From: Mariniphaga sp964624645
Lineage (GTDB): Bacteria > Bacteroidota > Bacteroidia > Bacteroidales > Prolixibacteraceae
Direction of reading: 5' to 3'
DNA length: 26,609 nt
NCBI GenBank assembly: GCA_964624645.1
Contig: CAZVAD010000022.1
Location: 1-26,609 of the forward strand
Shown here: positions 8,400 through 16,137 of the stretch, in pieces
Layout: every line of letters starts with the position of its first letter
Position numbering within the stretch: position 1 is the stretch's first letter
Program-made: the position numbers and the translations under genes
Notes under the pieces: model-generated
Databases searched by the model: none
Told to the model about the DNA's origin: nothing
The model's input: the letters and a program-made list of their open reading frames with translations, nothing else

Positions 8400-8404
8400 C
8401 ACGT
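8377..8404. promoter_or_regulatory. Inverted-repeat operator candidate of the toxin-antitoxin operon
   Basis: ACGTGTT (8377-8383) and its exact reverse complement AACACGT (8398-8404) are separated by 14 nt. One arm abuts the -7 box and the other contains the -33 TTG. Binding here would block RNA polymerase, which fits conditional autoregulation by an RHH antitoxin. The role is inference. Confidence 0.55.
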
Positions 8405-8451
8405 GCTTTAAAATATTTTTTCAAGCCCTGTATTTTAGTGCACCAGAATCA

Positions 8452-10014
8452 TTACTTCGCATAGCTCACCACGCGGGTTTCCCGGATTACGGTGATTTTA
8501 ATCTGCCCCGGATAGGTCATTTCATCCTGGATGCGCTTTGAAATATCATAGGAAAGCTGCTCGGCTTCCTGATCACTGATTCTGTCCGAACCGACAATCA
8601 CGCGCAGTTCACGGCCTGCCTGAATGGCATAGGTTTTCGTAACACCGGGATAGGAAAGCGCCAGGTCCTCCAGGTCTTTCAGCCGTTTGATGTACGACTC
8701 CACCACTTCGCGGCGGGCGCCGGGACGGGCTCCCGAAATGGCATCACACGCCTGCACAATAGGCGCCAGCAGGGTTTCCATCTCCACCTCATCGTGGTGT
8801 GCACCGATGGCGTTGCAAATATCCGGTTTCTCCTTAAATTTTTCGGCAAGCTTCATTCCGAAAACTGCATGGGGCAATTCCGGTTCATCGTCAGGCACTT
8901 TGCCGATATCATGCAGCAGTCCGGCACGTTTTGCCTTTTGCGGGCTAAGCCCAAGTTCCGCTGCCATAATAGCGCTCAGATTGGCCACTTCGCGGGAGTG
9001 CTGCAACAGGTTCTGCCCGTAGGAAGAACGGTATTTCATCTTTCCGATCAGCCGGATCAGCTCCGGATGCAACCCGTGAATTCCAAGGTCGATTGCCGTC
9101 CGTTTTCCGGTTTCAATCACCTCTTCTTCAATTTGCTTTCTCACTTTTTCAACTACTTCCTCAATGCGGGCGGGATGAATCCGTCCGTCTGTAACCAACT
9201 GATGCAGGGCAAGCCGGGCAATTTCACGGCGCACCGGATCAAATGCCGAAAGCACAATGGCTTCTGGCGTATCATCCACAATAATCTCAACACCGGTTGC
9301 CGCTTCAAGCGCACGGATATTTCTTCCCTCGCGGCCAATAATCCGGCCTTTGATCTCATCGCTTTCGATGTGGAAAATGGTTACCGCATTTTCAACCGCC
9401 GTTTCAGTGGCTACGCGCTGAATGGACCGCACCACGATTTTCTTTGCTTCCTTGTTTGCCGTCTGGCGCGCTTCCTCAATGATTTCATTGATGTAGGCCA
9501 TGGCTTCCGATTTTGCCTCTTCTTTCAGCGATTCCACCAATTGCGCCTTTGCCTCTTCTGCTGACAACCCTGAAAGCTGTTCCAGCTTCTCAACTTTCTG
9601 GCGAAACATTTTATCCAGCTCTTCAGTTTTCTGCTCAACCCGCTGCAACTGAACATTCAGGTTTTCACGGATGGTTTCGGTCTCCTTTTTGGTCATCTCA
9701 AAATCGCGGATATTTTTCTGCAATTCATCACGGCGCTGATTGATGCTGGTTTCACGCTGATTCAGCCTGTTCTCCTGCTGGTTGATTTTGTTGTTTTTTT
9801 CCTGAATAAATTTTTCATGCTCCACTTTAAGTTGTAAAAACTTTTCCTTCGCCTGAAGCATCTGATCTTTTTTTATGACTTCCCCTTCCGTTTTGGCTTC
9901 GCTGATCATTTTCCGGCTTCTTCCTTTCAAAGCCTTATCCCAGATATAGTAAGCCAATACTCCACCGCCTAAAAAGCCGGCTGCTAATCCTATCAGTATT
10001 TGTATCCAATCCAT
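8452..10014 (-). CDS. rny: Ribonuclease Y
   Basis: 520 residues, the normal RNase Y length. An N-terminal membrane anchor (about 4-24, Gly-rich AAGFLGGGVLAYYIW) is followed by a long charged coiled coil (about 30-200). A KH domain follows with GRIIGREGRN at 223-232, then an HD domain with H368-D369 in AGLLHDIGK and a second His pair in GAHHDEVE near 405. The C-terminal domain ends at VSYAK. RNase Y is a membrane-bound endonuclease that starts mRNA decay. The gene is preceded by zapA, 99 bp away, with a strong hairpin in the gap only 20 nt from the rny ATG. Autoregulation through that leader is possible but unproven. Confidence 0.97.
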   Translation of the reverse strand: MDWIQILIGLAAGFLGGGVLAYYIWDKALKGRSRKMISEAKTEGEVIKKDQMLQAKEKFLQLKVEHEKFIQEKNNKINQQENRLNQRETSINQRRDELQKNIRDFEMTKKETETIRENLNVQLQRVEQKTEELDKMFRQKVEKLEQLSGLSAEEAKAQLVESLKEEAKSEAMAYINEIIEEARQTANKEAKKIVVRSIQRVATETAVENAVTIFHIESDEIKGRIIGREGRNIRALEAATGVEIIVDDTPEAIVLSAFDPVRREIARLALHQLVTDGRIHPARIEEVVEKVRKQIEEEVIETGKRTAIDLGIHGLHPELIRLIGKMKYRSSYGQNLLQHSREVANLSAIMAAELGLSPQKAKRAGLLHDIGKVPDDEPELPHAVFGMKLAEKFKEKPDICNAIGAHHDEVEMETLLAPIVQACDAISGARPGARREVVESYIKRLKDLEDLALSYPGVTKTYAIQAGRELRVIVGSDRISDQEAEQLSYDISKRIQDEMTYPGQIKITVIRETRVVSYAK

Positions 10015-10034
10015 TGTAAATATTTTAAAATTTA

Positions 10035-10087
10035 TAAAAAAACCCGTAAAAAATCACCTTGTTTTACCAAAGCAATTTAATACGGGT
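10035..10087 (-). terminator. Extended symmetric hairpin with T-tract between zapA and rny
   Basis: Read on the minus strand, ACCCGTA (10087-10081) pairs with TACGGGT (10048-10042). Inside are AAAT/ATTT, then a UG/UG tandem wobble, then CUUUG/CAAGG around a six-base loop, with a single symmetric UU/UU internal loop. A run of seven T follows at 10042-10036. It has the form of an intrinsic terminator for the zapA transcript or a leader attenuator for rny. On the plus strand the wobbles become CA/CA mismatches, so the element is built for minus-strand RNA. Confidence 0.65.
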
Positions 10088-10113
10088 ATATGTTAAAAAT
10101 GTATTCTAAATCT

Positions 10114-10416
10114 CTAAATTTCCTTGTTCTCTTTCAAAAAATCCAGGATATCGTCATTCAAATCTTTCAATCCCTCAACGAAAAGAGACTTGTCTGCCCG
10201 CCTGGCCAAATCCGTATGTTCCAGCGCTATCTGAAAAGCCGCCATCGCCAGAATATCCTGCCAGTCTTTGTCAGCAAACAGTTCGCGGTAGTTTCCAACC
10301 GTTTCATTCACTTTCTTTTCTGCAATTCTGTGCCTCTCTTCATCTTCACGATCAACAGTGAGTGGGTATGCCCTCCCACCGATTCGGATATTAATTCTTT
10401 GTTGCTTATTATTCAC
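10114..10416 (-). CDS. zapA: Cell division protein ZapA
   Basis: 100 residues. The N-terminal ZapA domain is clear: INIRIGGRAYPLTVDREDEERHRIAEKKVNETV, then DWQDILAMAAFQIALEH, and a helical tail. ZapA binds FtsZ at midcell and bundles protofilaments. Its start is 6 bp after the stop of a small coiled-coil gene, and rny follows 99 bp downstream, so all three probably share a promoter upstream of the coiled-coil gene, with partial termination before rny. Length and motif fit the Bacteroidota form. Confidence 0.92.
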   Translation of the reverse strand: MNNKQQRINIRIGGRAYPLTVDREDEERHRIAEKKVNETVGNYRELFADKDWQDILAMAAFQIALEHTDLARRADKSLFVEGLKDLNDDILDFLKENKEI

Positions 10417-10422
10417 AATACA

Positions 10423-10716
10423 CTACTTATCGAGTAATGCAATACATCTATCAATTTCCCGTATTAAACTATTTATTCTTTTTCCTGCTTCCCCGTCCTT
10501 GTCTTTTTTTGCAAGAATACGGTTGGCAATCCTTATTTTTTCATTCTTCCGGTCTAAATCCGCTTTCTCCTGCTCTAACCGTGCGATCTCCTGCGTCAAA
10601 ACAGAAATACTCTCCCTGAGCATTTTCTTTTCTGCTTTCTGTTTTTCGCATTCCTGAAAAAGGTTTTGCACATTGGTTTTCAGCTCATTCAAAAGAAAAC
10701 GATCTTCTTCCTTCAT
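10423..10716 (-). CDS. Small coiled-coil protein upstream of zapA
   Basis: 97 residues, almost wholly predicted coiled coil: heptad-like stretches run from about residue 5 to 65 (LLNELKTNVQNLFQECEKQ and SVLTQEIARLEQEKADLDRK), followed by a short helical end with DRCIALLDK. No catalytic motif or signal peptide. It lies 6 bp before zapA. In proteobacteria, ZapB is a small coiled-coil protein that bridges ZapA to the chromosome, so by position and shape this could be a functional counterpart. There is no sequence proof of homology. The start ATG gives MKEEDRFLLNELK. Confidence 0.75.
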   Translation of the reverse strand: MKEEDRFLLNELKTNVQNLFQECEKQKAEKKMLRESISVLTQEIARLEQEKADLDRKNEKIRIANRILAKKDKDGEAGKRINSLIREIDRCIALLDK

Positions 10717-10735
10717 TTTTATTTCAATTCGTACG

Positions 10736-10743
10736 CAAAGTTA
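10736..10743 (-). promoter_or_regulatory. -7 promoter box for the coiled-coil protein-zapA-rny operon
   Basis: Minus-strand TAACTTTG perfectly matches TAnnTTTG and lies 19 nt before the start codon at 10716. A -33 element at normal spacing is not clear; the nearest TTTTG is about 29 nt away. Confidence 0.5.
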
Positions 10744-10829
10744 ATACTTTTCATTTACTGAAAAAATGTTTGCAAAATAATGTAAGCATTTCTGTTTCAT
10801 GCCGTCTGCCGCCATTAAAAGCTTTTTTA

Positions 10830-10837
10830 TATTTTTG
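10830..10837 (+). promoter_or_regulatory. -7 promoter box for the M23 peptidase gene
   Basis: TATTTTTG is a perfect match to TAnnTTTG, 20 nt before the ATG at 10858. A near -33 element, TCTG at 10805-10808, sits 21 nt upstream with one mismatch to TTTG. Confidence 0.55.
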
Positions 10838-10857
10838 AAATTTTTAGCACAGATAAT

Positions 10858-12561
10858 ATGAACTACTTGGGATTGGTTTTCATTTTACTTTTATCGACGG
10901 CGCTTTCCGCCCAAACCCCTGAATATGCCAGCCCTGTGAAAATTCCGGTTTTTCTGAGCGGCAATTTTGCCGAATTGCGAAACAACCATTTTCACTCAGG
11001 AATTGACATTAAAACCCAGGGCATTACGGGAATTCCGATTTATTCCACGGCGCCCGGACATGTATCCCGGATTGTGGTTTCTCCTTCAGGATACGGAAAT
11101 GCGCTGTATATTGAGCATCCCAATGGAACCACATCGGTTTACGGACATCTGGAAAGTTTTCGGAAGGATATTGCCGGATATGTCAAAGAGATACAATATG
11201 CACGCGAATCCTTTCGGGTTGATTTGGCCGTTCCAAAAGATTTATTCCCTGTGGAACAGGGTGAACTCATCGCAAAAAGCGGAAACACAGGCAGTTCCGG
11301 CGGGCCTCATCTTCATTTTGAACTCCGGGACACCAAAACCGAAGAACCGGTAAATCCCCTGCTCTACCCTTTTCCTGTTACGGACAAAACGCCGCCCCGG
11401 GTTTACTCGCTGATGGTGGCGCCGCTGAATGAATTTGCACAGGTGAATTATCAGCCGCAAAAAACCGTTTTCCCGACGGAATATGCGGAAGGAAAATACA
11501 GGCTGAAAAACAATCCGGTCATTCCGGTTTACGGAATGATTGGCTTTGCCGTTCAGGCAAACGATTTTTACGACGGCTCACAAAACCGCTGCGGCATCTA
11601 TTCCATGCGGCTGTTCTGGGACGGCGAACTGTACTACTCCTTCCGGCTTGACCGTTTCTCTTTCGATGAAAGCCGGTACATCAACAGCCATACTGATTAT
11701 GAAGAGCTGATCCACTCCAAACGCTGGTTCTACAAAACCTGGCACGATCCCGGAAATCAGCTGCGCATTTATGATTATATCCGGGAGCGCGGGCAACTTC
11801 GCGTAACCGACGGAAACATTCACCTTGTGAGAATTGAACTGAGTGATATACACGGAAATATGTCCGTTCTTGAATTCAAAGTAAAAAGCAGATCAAACAA
11901 AACGGAGCGGTTAAAAAACGAATATACCCAACTGCTGAAATACGACAAATCAAACCGTTTCAGGAAAGAAAACATTACGATTGATTTCCCGGAAAATACA
12001 TTTTACGACGATGTGGAATTTTTGTGGAGACAAAAATCCGCCTCCGAAAAATTCCTGTCAGATATTCATATAATTCACCGGAACACTATCCCGCTGCACA
12101 ACAGCGCACAGCTCTCAATAAAAACAAACGGACTGGAAAAGAAACTGCAGGAAAAGGCGCTGCTTGTCACGGTTGACACCCTAACCGGCAGGGTCAGCTC
12201 CGCCGGAGGCAAGTACAGCAAAGGTGCAGTTACTGCCGCCATCCGATCCTTCGAAAATTATGCTGTGGCTCTGGACACCATTGCACCCCGCATCGTACCG
12301 CTCAGTTTAAACGAAAAATCCGCCCTGACGGAATCATCCCGCATCCGGTTCAAAATTACGGACGATTTATCGGGCATTCAGGATTACAACGGATTTCTTG
12401 ACGGGAAATGGATGCTTTTTGAGTACGATGCAAAAACAAGCACGATAACCCACCATTTTGACTCTGAACGTTTTGAATTGGAAAAACGCCACCAATTCAC
12501 TCTAAAAGTAACAGATTATAAAGGAAATGAAAATATCTATGAAACATCATTCTGGAAATAA
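10858..12561 (+). CDS. Secreted M23 (LytM-type) peptidoglycan endopeptidase
   Basis: 567 residues with a Sec signal peptide (residues 1 to about 19, cleavage near LSAQT). The M23 domain covers about 40-170 and keeps every zinc and catalytic residue: H46 and D50 in HSGID, H97 in VYGHL, and H151 and H153 in PHLHFEL. These enzymes cut peptide cross-links in peptidoglycan. The remaining 390 residues have no motif I can name; they look beta-rich, with an Ig-like feel in the LTESSRIRFKITDDLSGI stretch near the end, and may anchor or regulate the protease. The last codons overlap or abut anmK, indicating co-expression with a cell-wall recycling enzyme. Confidence 0.9.
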   Translation: MNYLGLVFILLLSTALSAQTPEYASPVKIPVFLSGNFAELRNNHFHSGIDIKTQGITGIPIYSTAPGHVSRIVVSPSGYGNALYIEHPNGTTSVYGHLESFRKDIAGYVKEIQYARESFRVDLAVPKDLFPVEQGELIAKSGNTGSSGGPHLHFELRDTKTEEPVNPLLYPFPVTDKTPPRVYSLMVAPLNEFAQVNYQPQKTVFPTEYAEGKYRLKNNPVIPVYGMIGFAVQANDFYDGSQNRCGIYSMRLFWDGELYYSFRLDRFSFDESRYINSHTDYEELIHSKRWFYKTWHDPGNQLRIYDYIRERGQLRVTDGNIHLVRIELSDIHGNMSVLEFKVKSRSNKTERLKNEYTQLLKYDKSNRFRKENITIDFPENTFYDDVEFLWRQKSASEKFLSDIHIIHRNTIPLHNSAQLSIKTNGLEKKLQEKALLVTVDTLTGRVSSAGGKYSKGAVTAAIRSFENYAVALDTIAPRIVPLSLNEKSALTESSRIRFKITDDLSGIQDYNGFLDGKWMLFEYDAKTSTITHHFDSERFELEKRHQFTLKVTDYKGNENIYETSFWK

Positions 12562-13618
12562 AATTATGGTAACCGGTGTTATGTCGGGCACTTCGCTTGA
12601 TGGCCTTGATCTGGCTGTAGTTGAATTTTTTCTTTCCGGCGACAGATGGAATTTCACTGTTGTTGAAGCCGAAACTTTGAAATATCCTGAAAGCTGGGAA
12701 GAAAAACTCAGGTCAGCACATCTTCTGACGGGTGAAAAACTGATGAAATTACACAGTGATTACGGCCATTACACCGGGCAGCAGGTCAGAAAATTTCTTC
12801 AAAAACACTTTCTTTCACCGGAACTGATTGCCTCCCACGGGCATACGGTTTTTCACCAGCCGGAAAATGGTTATACCTGCCAGATTGGAAACGGCGCAGC
12901 CATTGCTGCCGAAACCGGCATAACCACCATTGCGGATTTCCGCACAACCGATGTGGCATTGGGCGGACAGGGCGCTCCGCTGGTTCCGGTGGGCGACCGG
13001 CTGCTCTTTTCAACTTATACATCGTGCCTGAACTTAGGTGGTTTTGCCAATATCTCTTTTGAGCAAAACAACCGGCGCATCGCTTTTGACATTTGCCCGG
13101 TGAACATCGTACTGAATCACTATGCCGGAAAACTGGGCCATGCTTTCGATGCCAACGGGGAATCGGGCAGAAAAGGAAAAATCCATACCGGACTGCTTGA
13201 AAAGCTCAACAAGCTCGATTTTCATCAAAAAACACCGCCAAAATCCTTAGGGCGCGAATGGGTGGAAGCTACCTTTCTGCCACTGACAGAAAGTTTTGGC
13301 ATTTCAACAGAAGATAAACTCCGGACAATTTACGAGTATGCTGCCATACAAATTGCTGACTCAGCGCCTGACTCCGGGAAGATGCTTGTTACCGGCGGCG
13401 GCGCTTTCAACTCCTTTTTGATTGAACGCATCAGTGCTTATTCCAAATGCAGCATTGAACTTCCTGCTGCACAAATCATCAATTTCAAGGAAGCAATCAT
13501 TTTTGCATTTCTGGGACTGTTGCGCTTCCGAAATGAAATCAACTGCTATGCTTCAGTTACCGGGGCAAAAAAAGACAGTTGCTCGGGAGTGATTTTTTCC
13601 GGCAAAATAAACGGATAA
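12539..13618 (+). CDS. anmK: Anhydro-N-acetylmuramic acid kinase
   Basis: About 359 residues. The N-terminal GVMSGTSLDGLDLAV motif is diagnostic of AnmK, which uses ATP to open and phosphorylate 1,6-anhydroMurNAc to MurNAc-6-phosphate during murein recycling in the cytoplasm. Other blocks are ASHGHTVFHQP, GNGAAIAAETGITTIADFR, LGGQGAPLVPVGD, LNLGGFANIS and VTGGGAFNS. Starts at 12527, 12539 and 12566 are possible. The last leaves only three residues before the first motif, so 12539 (MKHHSGNKIMVTG) is preferred. It overlaps the M23 stop by 23 bp, which implies translational coupling. It converges with the EamA gene, leaving a 7-bp gap. Confidence 0.93.
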   Translation: MKHHSGNKIMVTGVMSGTSLDGLDLAVVEFFLSGDRWNFTVVEAETLKYPESWEEKLRSAHLLTGEKLMKLHSDYGHYTGQQVRKFLQKHFLSPELIASHGHTVFHQPENGYTCQIGNGAAIAAETGITTIADFRTTDVALGGQGAPLVPVGDRLLFSTYTSCLNLGGFANISFEQNNRRIAFDICPVNIVLNHYAGKLGHAFDANGESGRKGKIHTGLLEKLNKLDFHQKTPPKSLGREWVEATFLPLTESFGISTEDKLRTIYEYAAIQIADSAPDSGKMLVTGGGAFNSFLIERISAYSKCSIELPAAQIINFKEAIIFAFLGLLRFRNEINCYASVTGAKKDSCSGVIFSGKING

Positions 13619-13625
13619 ATCAGTT

Positions 13626-14537
13626 TTATTTCTGTTCTTTTTTGAAAGAACTCATAAACAATCCTGCCAGAACAACAACGCCGCCATAGATATAATGGCT
13701 GAAAAGGGTTTCCTTCAAAATCAGAACCCCTGCGAACAATCCGATGACCGGGCTGAAATTATTGAAAACACCAACGACGCTTGCAGGAAGGTGTTTTAAA
13801 CTGAAATTGGTCAGAAATGAAGTTACGAACGTGGACAGTACTCCCAGATAAAACAATACATACCAGTAATCAAAAATGGAAAATCTTTGCAAAAAGCCGC
13901 TCGTGTTTCCTGATGATATACAGATGAACAGGTTTATAACATTCACAATCAACATTCCATACAATAGAATGTAAAACGTTACCGTGATTGTAGAGATGTT
14001 TTGCAATGTCCTTTTTAAGACAACAAAATACATGACAATGGATATCAGGGAACTGAAAATCAGAAAGTAACCCCAATAATTCATAGAAATGGTTACCGAA
14101 GACTGAAAAGTGATAAAGAGTACACCAGCAACAGAAAGAACAGCGCCGGTTTTTTGCAGAAAGGTTGTTTTTTCCTTAAGCAGCGCAGCAGAAGCAATAA
14201 GTGTAAAAATCGGCAGAAGTGCATAAATGATTGCCGCTTCGGTAGCCGGAATAATTTTGATTCCTGAAATCTGCAATGCAAAGAATCCGGTGGGATACAA
14301 AAAAGAGATAGCCAACAATTCCAGCTTTTGCTTTTTTGTGACATTTTGAATCTTGACAACTCCCGATAACCGCAAGGTATAAATTACCACAAAGGCAACA
14401 AGCAGCCGGTCTGCCAGCAGGTCAATGGGAGTACTGAAAGTCAGACCCATTTTGACAAATACATAAGACAAACCGATAATCAGCGTTGTCAGGAAAATTG
14501 CCAAAAGAGCTTTTATCTTATCATAATCAGAAGTCAT
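13626..14537 (-). CDS. DMT-superfamily (EamA) transporter
   Basis: 303 residues with about ten hydrophobic segments arranged as two EamA repeats (about 10-140 and 150-295), the layout of drug/metabolite exporters such as RhaT/YdcZ-type permeases. The second repeat ends with NNFSPVIGLFAGVLILKETL, a typical DMT block with the conserved Glu. Substrate is unknown; family members export amino acids, nucleobases or other metabolites. The gene stands alone between convergent anmK and the uronate operon. A perfect -7 promoter box lies only 4 bp from the start codon, so the mRNA may be leaderless. It is somewhat more AT-rich than its neighbours. Confidence 0.88.
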   Translation of the reverse strand: MTSDYDKIKALLAIFLTTLIIGLSYVFVKMGLTFSTPIDLLADRLLVAFVVIYTLRLSGVVKIQNVTKKQKLELLAISFLYPTGFFALQISGIKIIPATEAAIIYALLPIFTLIASAALLKEKTTFLQKTGAVLSVAGVLFITFQSSVTISMNYWGYFLIFSSLISIVMYFVVLKRTLQNISTITVTFYILLYGMLIVNVINLFICISSGNTSGFLQRFSIFDYWYVLFYLGVLSTFVTSFLTNFSLKHLPASVVGVFNNFSPVIGLFAGVLILKETLFSHYIYGGVVVLAGLFMSSFKKEQK

Positions 14538-14541
14538 TTGG

Positions 14542-14549
14542 CAAAGCTA
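14542..14549 (-). promoter_or_regulatory. -7 promoter box abutting the EamA start codon
   Basis: Minus-strand TAGCTTTG perfectly matches TAnnTTTG. It ends 4 nt before the ATG at 14537, so transcription would begin at or beside the start codon. The best -33-like TTTG is at only 15-nt spacing. The 131-bp gap up to 14668 shows no other feature. Confidence 0.45.
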
Positions 14550-14668
14550 ACAATAATGAGAAAACAAATAAAAAAGGGCAATTTATTCCAAACCTCCTTG
14601 ATTCAATACAGTTGACAATAGTAAACCTTATCCGGTCTATTTTTCAAAATTATCAGGTTTTATCTATA

Positions 14669-16132
14669 TCAGAAACCAAATTTTGAAGGCAGCCACAGGC
14701 TGATTTGCGGAAAATAGGTTACCAGCAGCAGCACAATCACCATCGCAACAAACATCGGAATCATCGGGCGAATCACTTTATCTATGCTGAGGCCAGCCAC
14801 ACTGCAGCCGATGAACAGCACCGAACCTACCGGCGGGGTGCAAAGTCCAACGCTAAGGTTCAGCACCATGATGATTCCGAAGTGAATCGGATCCACGCCC
14901 ATGGCAGAAACAATAGGAAGGAAAATCGGCGTGAAAATCAAAACTGCCGGAGTCATATCCATAAAAATACCCACAAAAAGGAGCAGCATATTAATGATGA
15001 GTAGAATCATAAACGGGTTACTGGTAAGCGCCAGCAGGCCTTCGCTCACATTCTGCGGAATATTCTGATAAGCCATGATCCAGGATAGCCCCAGACAAGT
15101 GGCGACCAGCAGCATCACAATTCCTGTGGTTTTCACCGAGCGTAAAATAATGTCAGGCAAATGCCTGAAAGTCATTTCACGGTAGATGAATGCAAGAATC
15201 AGCGAATACAACACAGCAATTGCCGAAGCTTCGGTGGCTGTGAAAAAACCGGCCACAATTCCCCCAATAACAATCACCAGCATGAGCAAGCTTGGAATGG
15301 CGTCCAGGAATTTTCTTGTTCCATCCAATGCTTTTTCCTTGTTTCTGATAGTTTTAATCACCCCAAAAACAGCAAAAGCCGCAAGAAAGAGATAGAGCAA
15401 CAAGCGATTGGCAAAAGGTGAAAAATTTGCTTTTGAAAAAGAGACCCCCTGATAAACAAGGAGTAGTCCAATAATAATCACAGAAACGACTCCCAGGGTT
15501 CTTAATGCGGCGCCAATGCCTTTATCGCGATAAACCAGCATCGTAATCGCTGTAATCATAATGCCTATTCCGGTGAGAATCCCCGGCAGGTAGCCTGCAA
15601 GAAACAACGCCGTGATGGAGACACCGCCACTGGCGAGGGAATATACAATCAGAATATTGCTTGGCGGAATGGAAAGCCCGGTAGTGGCAGAAGTAATATT
15701 CACCGCCGCACTGAAGTTTTCCGGGTAGCCCTCTTTTTTCATTTCAGGCTGCATGATACTGCCGATTGCGGAAGCTGACGCCGCTGCTGAACCGGAAATT
15801 GCACCAAAAAGCATATTGGCAAGCACATTCACCATCGCGACACCACCGGGAATTCCTCCAACCAAAACCCGTGCAAAATCAATAAGCCGTATGGCAATTC
15901 CTCCGCTGTTCATAATATTTCCAGCAAGAATGAAAAAGGGTATGGCCAGCAATGCAAAACTGTCCAGTCCGGTGGCCATCCGCTGGGAAAAGGTAGTGAG
16001 CGCAGGAATGACATCAATGCTCACCAGCATGGTTAAAATTCCGGAAATCCCGATACTGAATGCAATGGGCACACCAATAACAAGAAGAACAATGAAGCTG
16101 AATATAAGAATGAATACCTCTAAAAATTCCAT
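14669..16132 (-). CDS. dctM: TRAP transporter large permease (DctM) with an internal extension
   Basis: 487 residues; most DctM proteins have about 425-440. Typical blocks are LLAIPFFILAGNIMNSGG (about 61-78), GAISGSAAASASAIGSIMQPEM (about 110-131), TSATTGLSIPPSNILIVY (about 147-164), FFTATEASAIAVLY, and the C-terminal GLCTPPVGSVLFIG. The extra length lies at about residues 208-268 and contains two hydrophobic stretches (VVSVIIIGLLLVYQGV, LLLYLFLAAFAVFGVI), so two more membrane segments are likely. DctM forms the ion-coupled transport channel with DctQ. It is last in the uronate operon and starts 5 bp after dctQ ends. Uronate as substrate is inferred from neighbours. Confidence 0.92.
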   Translation of the reverse strand: MEFLEVFILIFSFIVLLVIGVPIAFSIGISGILTMLVSIDVIPALTTFSQRMATGLDSFALLAIPFFILAGNIMNSGGIAIRLIDFARVLVGGIPGGVAMVNVLANMLFGAISGSAAASASAIGSIMQPEMKKEGYPENFSAAVNITSATTGLSIPPSNILIVYSLASGGVSITALFLAGYLPGILTGIGIMITAITMLVYRDKGIGAALRTLGVVSVIIIGLLLVYQGVSFSKANFSPFANRLLLYLFLAAFAVFGVIKTIRNKEKALDGTRKFLDAIPSLLMLVIVIGGIVAGFFTATEASAIAVLYSLILAFIYREMTFRHLPDIILRSVKTTGIVMLLVATCLGLSWIMAYQNIPQNVSEGLLALTSNPFMILLIINMLLLFVGIFMDMTPAVLIFTPIFLPIVSAMGVDPIHFGIIMVLNLSVGLCTPPVGSVLFIGCSVAGLSIDKVIRPMIPMFVAMVIVLLLVTYFPQISLWLPSKFGF

Positions 16133-16137
16133 AATTA

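Noticed and set aside
8794..9564. 256-residue open frame on the plus strand
   Set aside because: It lies fully antisense to rny, has low-complexity Phe/His-rich translation and no family motif. It is a shadow frame.
10015..10113. 6S RNA between zapA and rny, by analogy with the zapA-ssrS neighbourhood in proteobacteria
   Set aside because: The gap is only 99 bp, too short for a 6S RNA of about 180 nt, and the structure is a simple hairpin with a T-tract rather than a long bulged rod.
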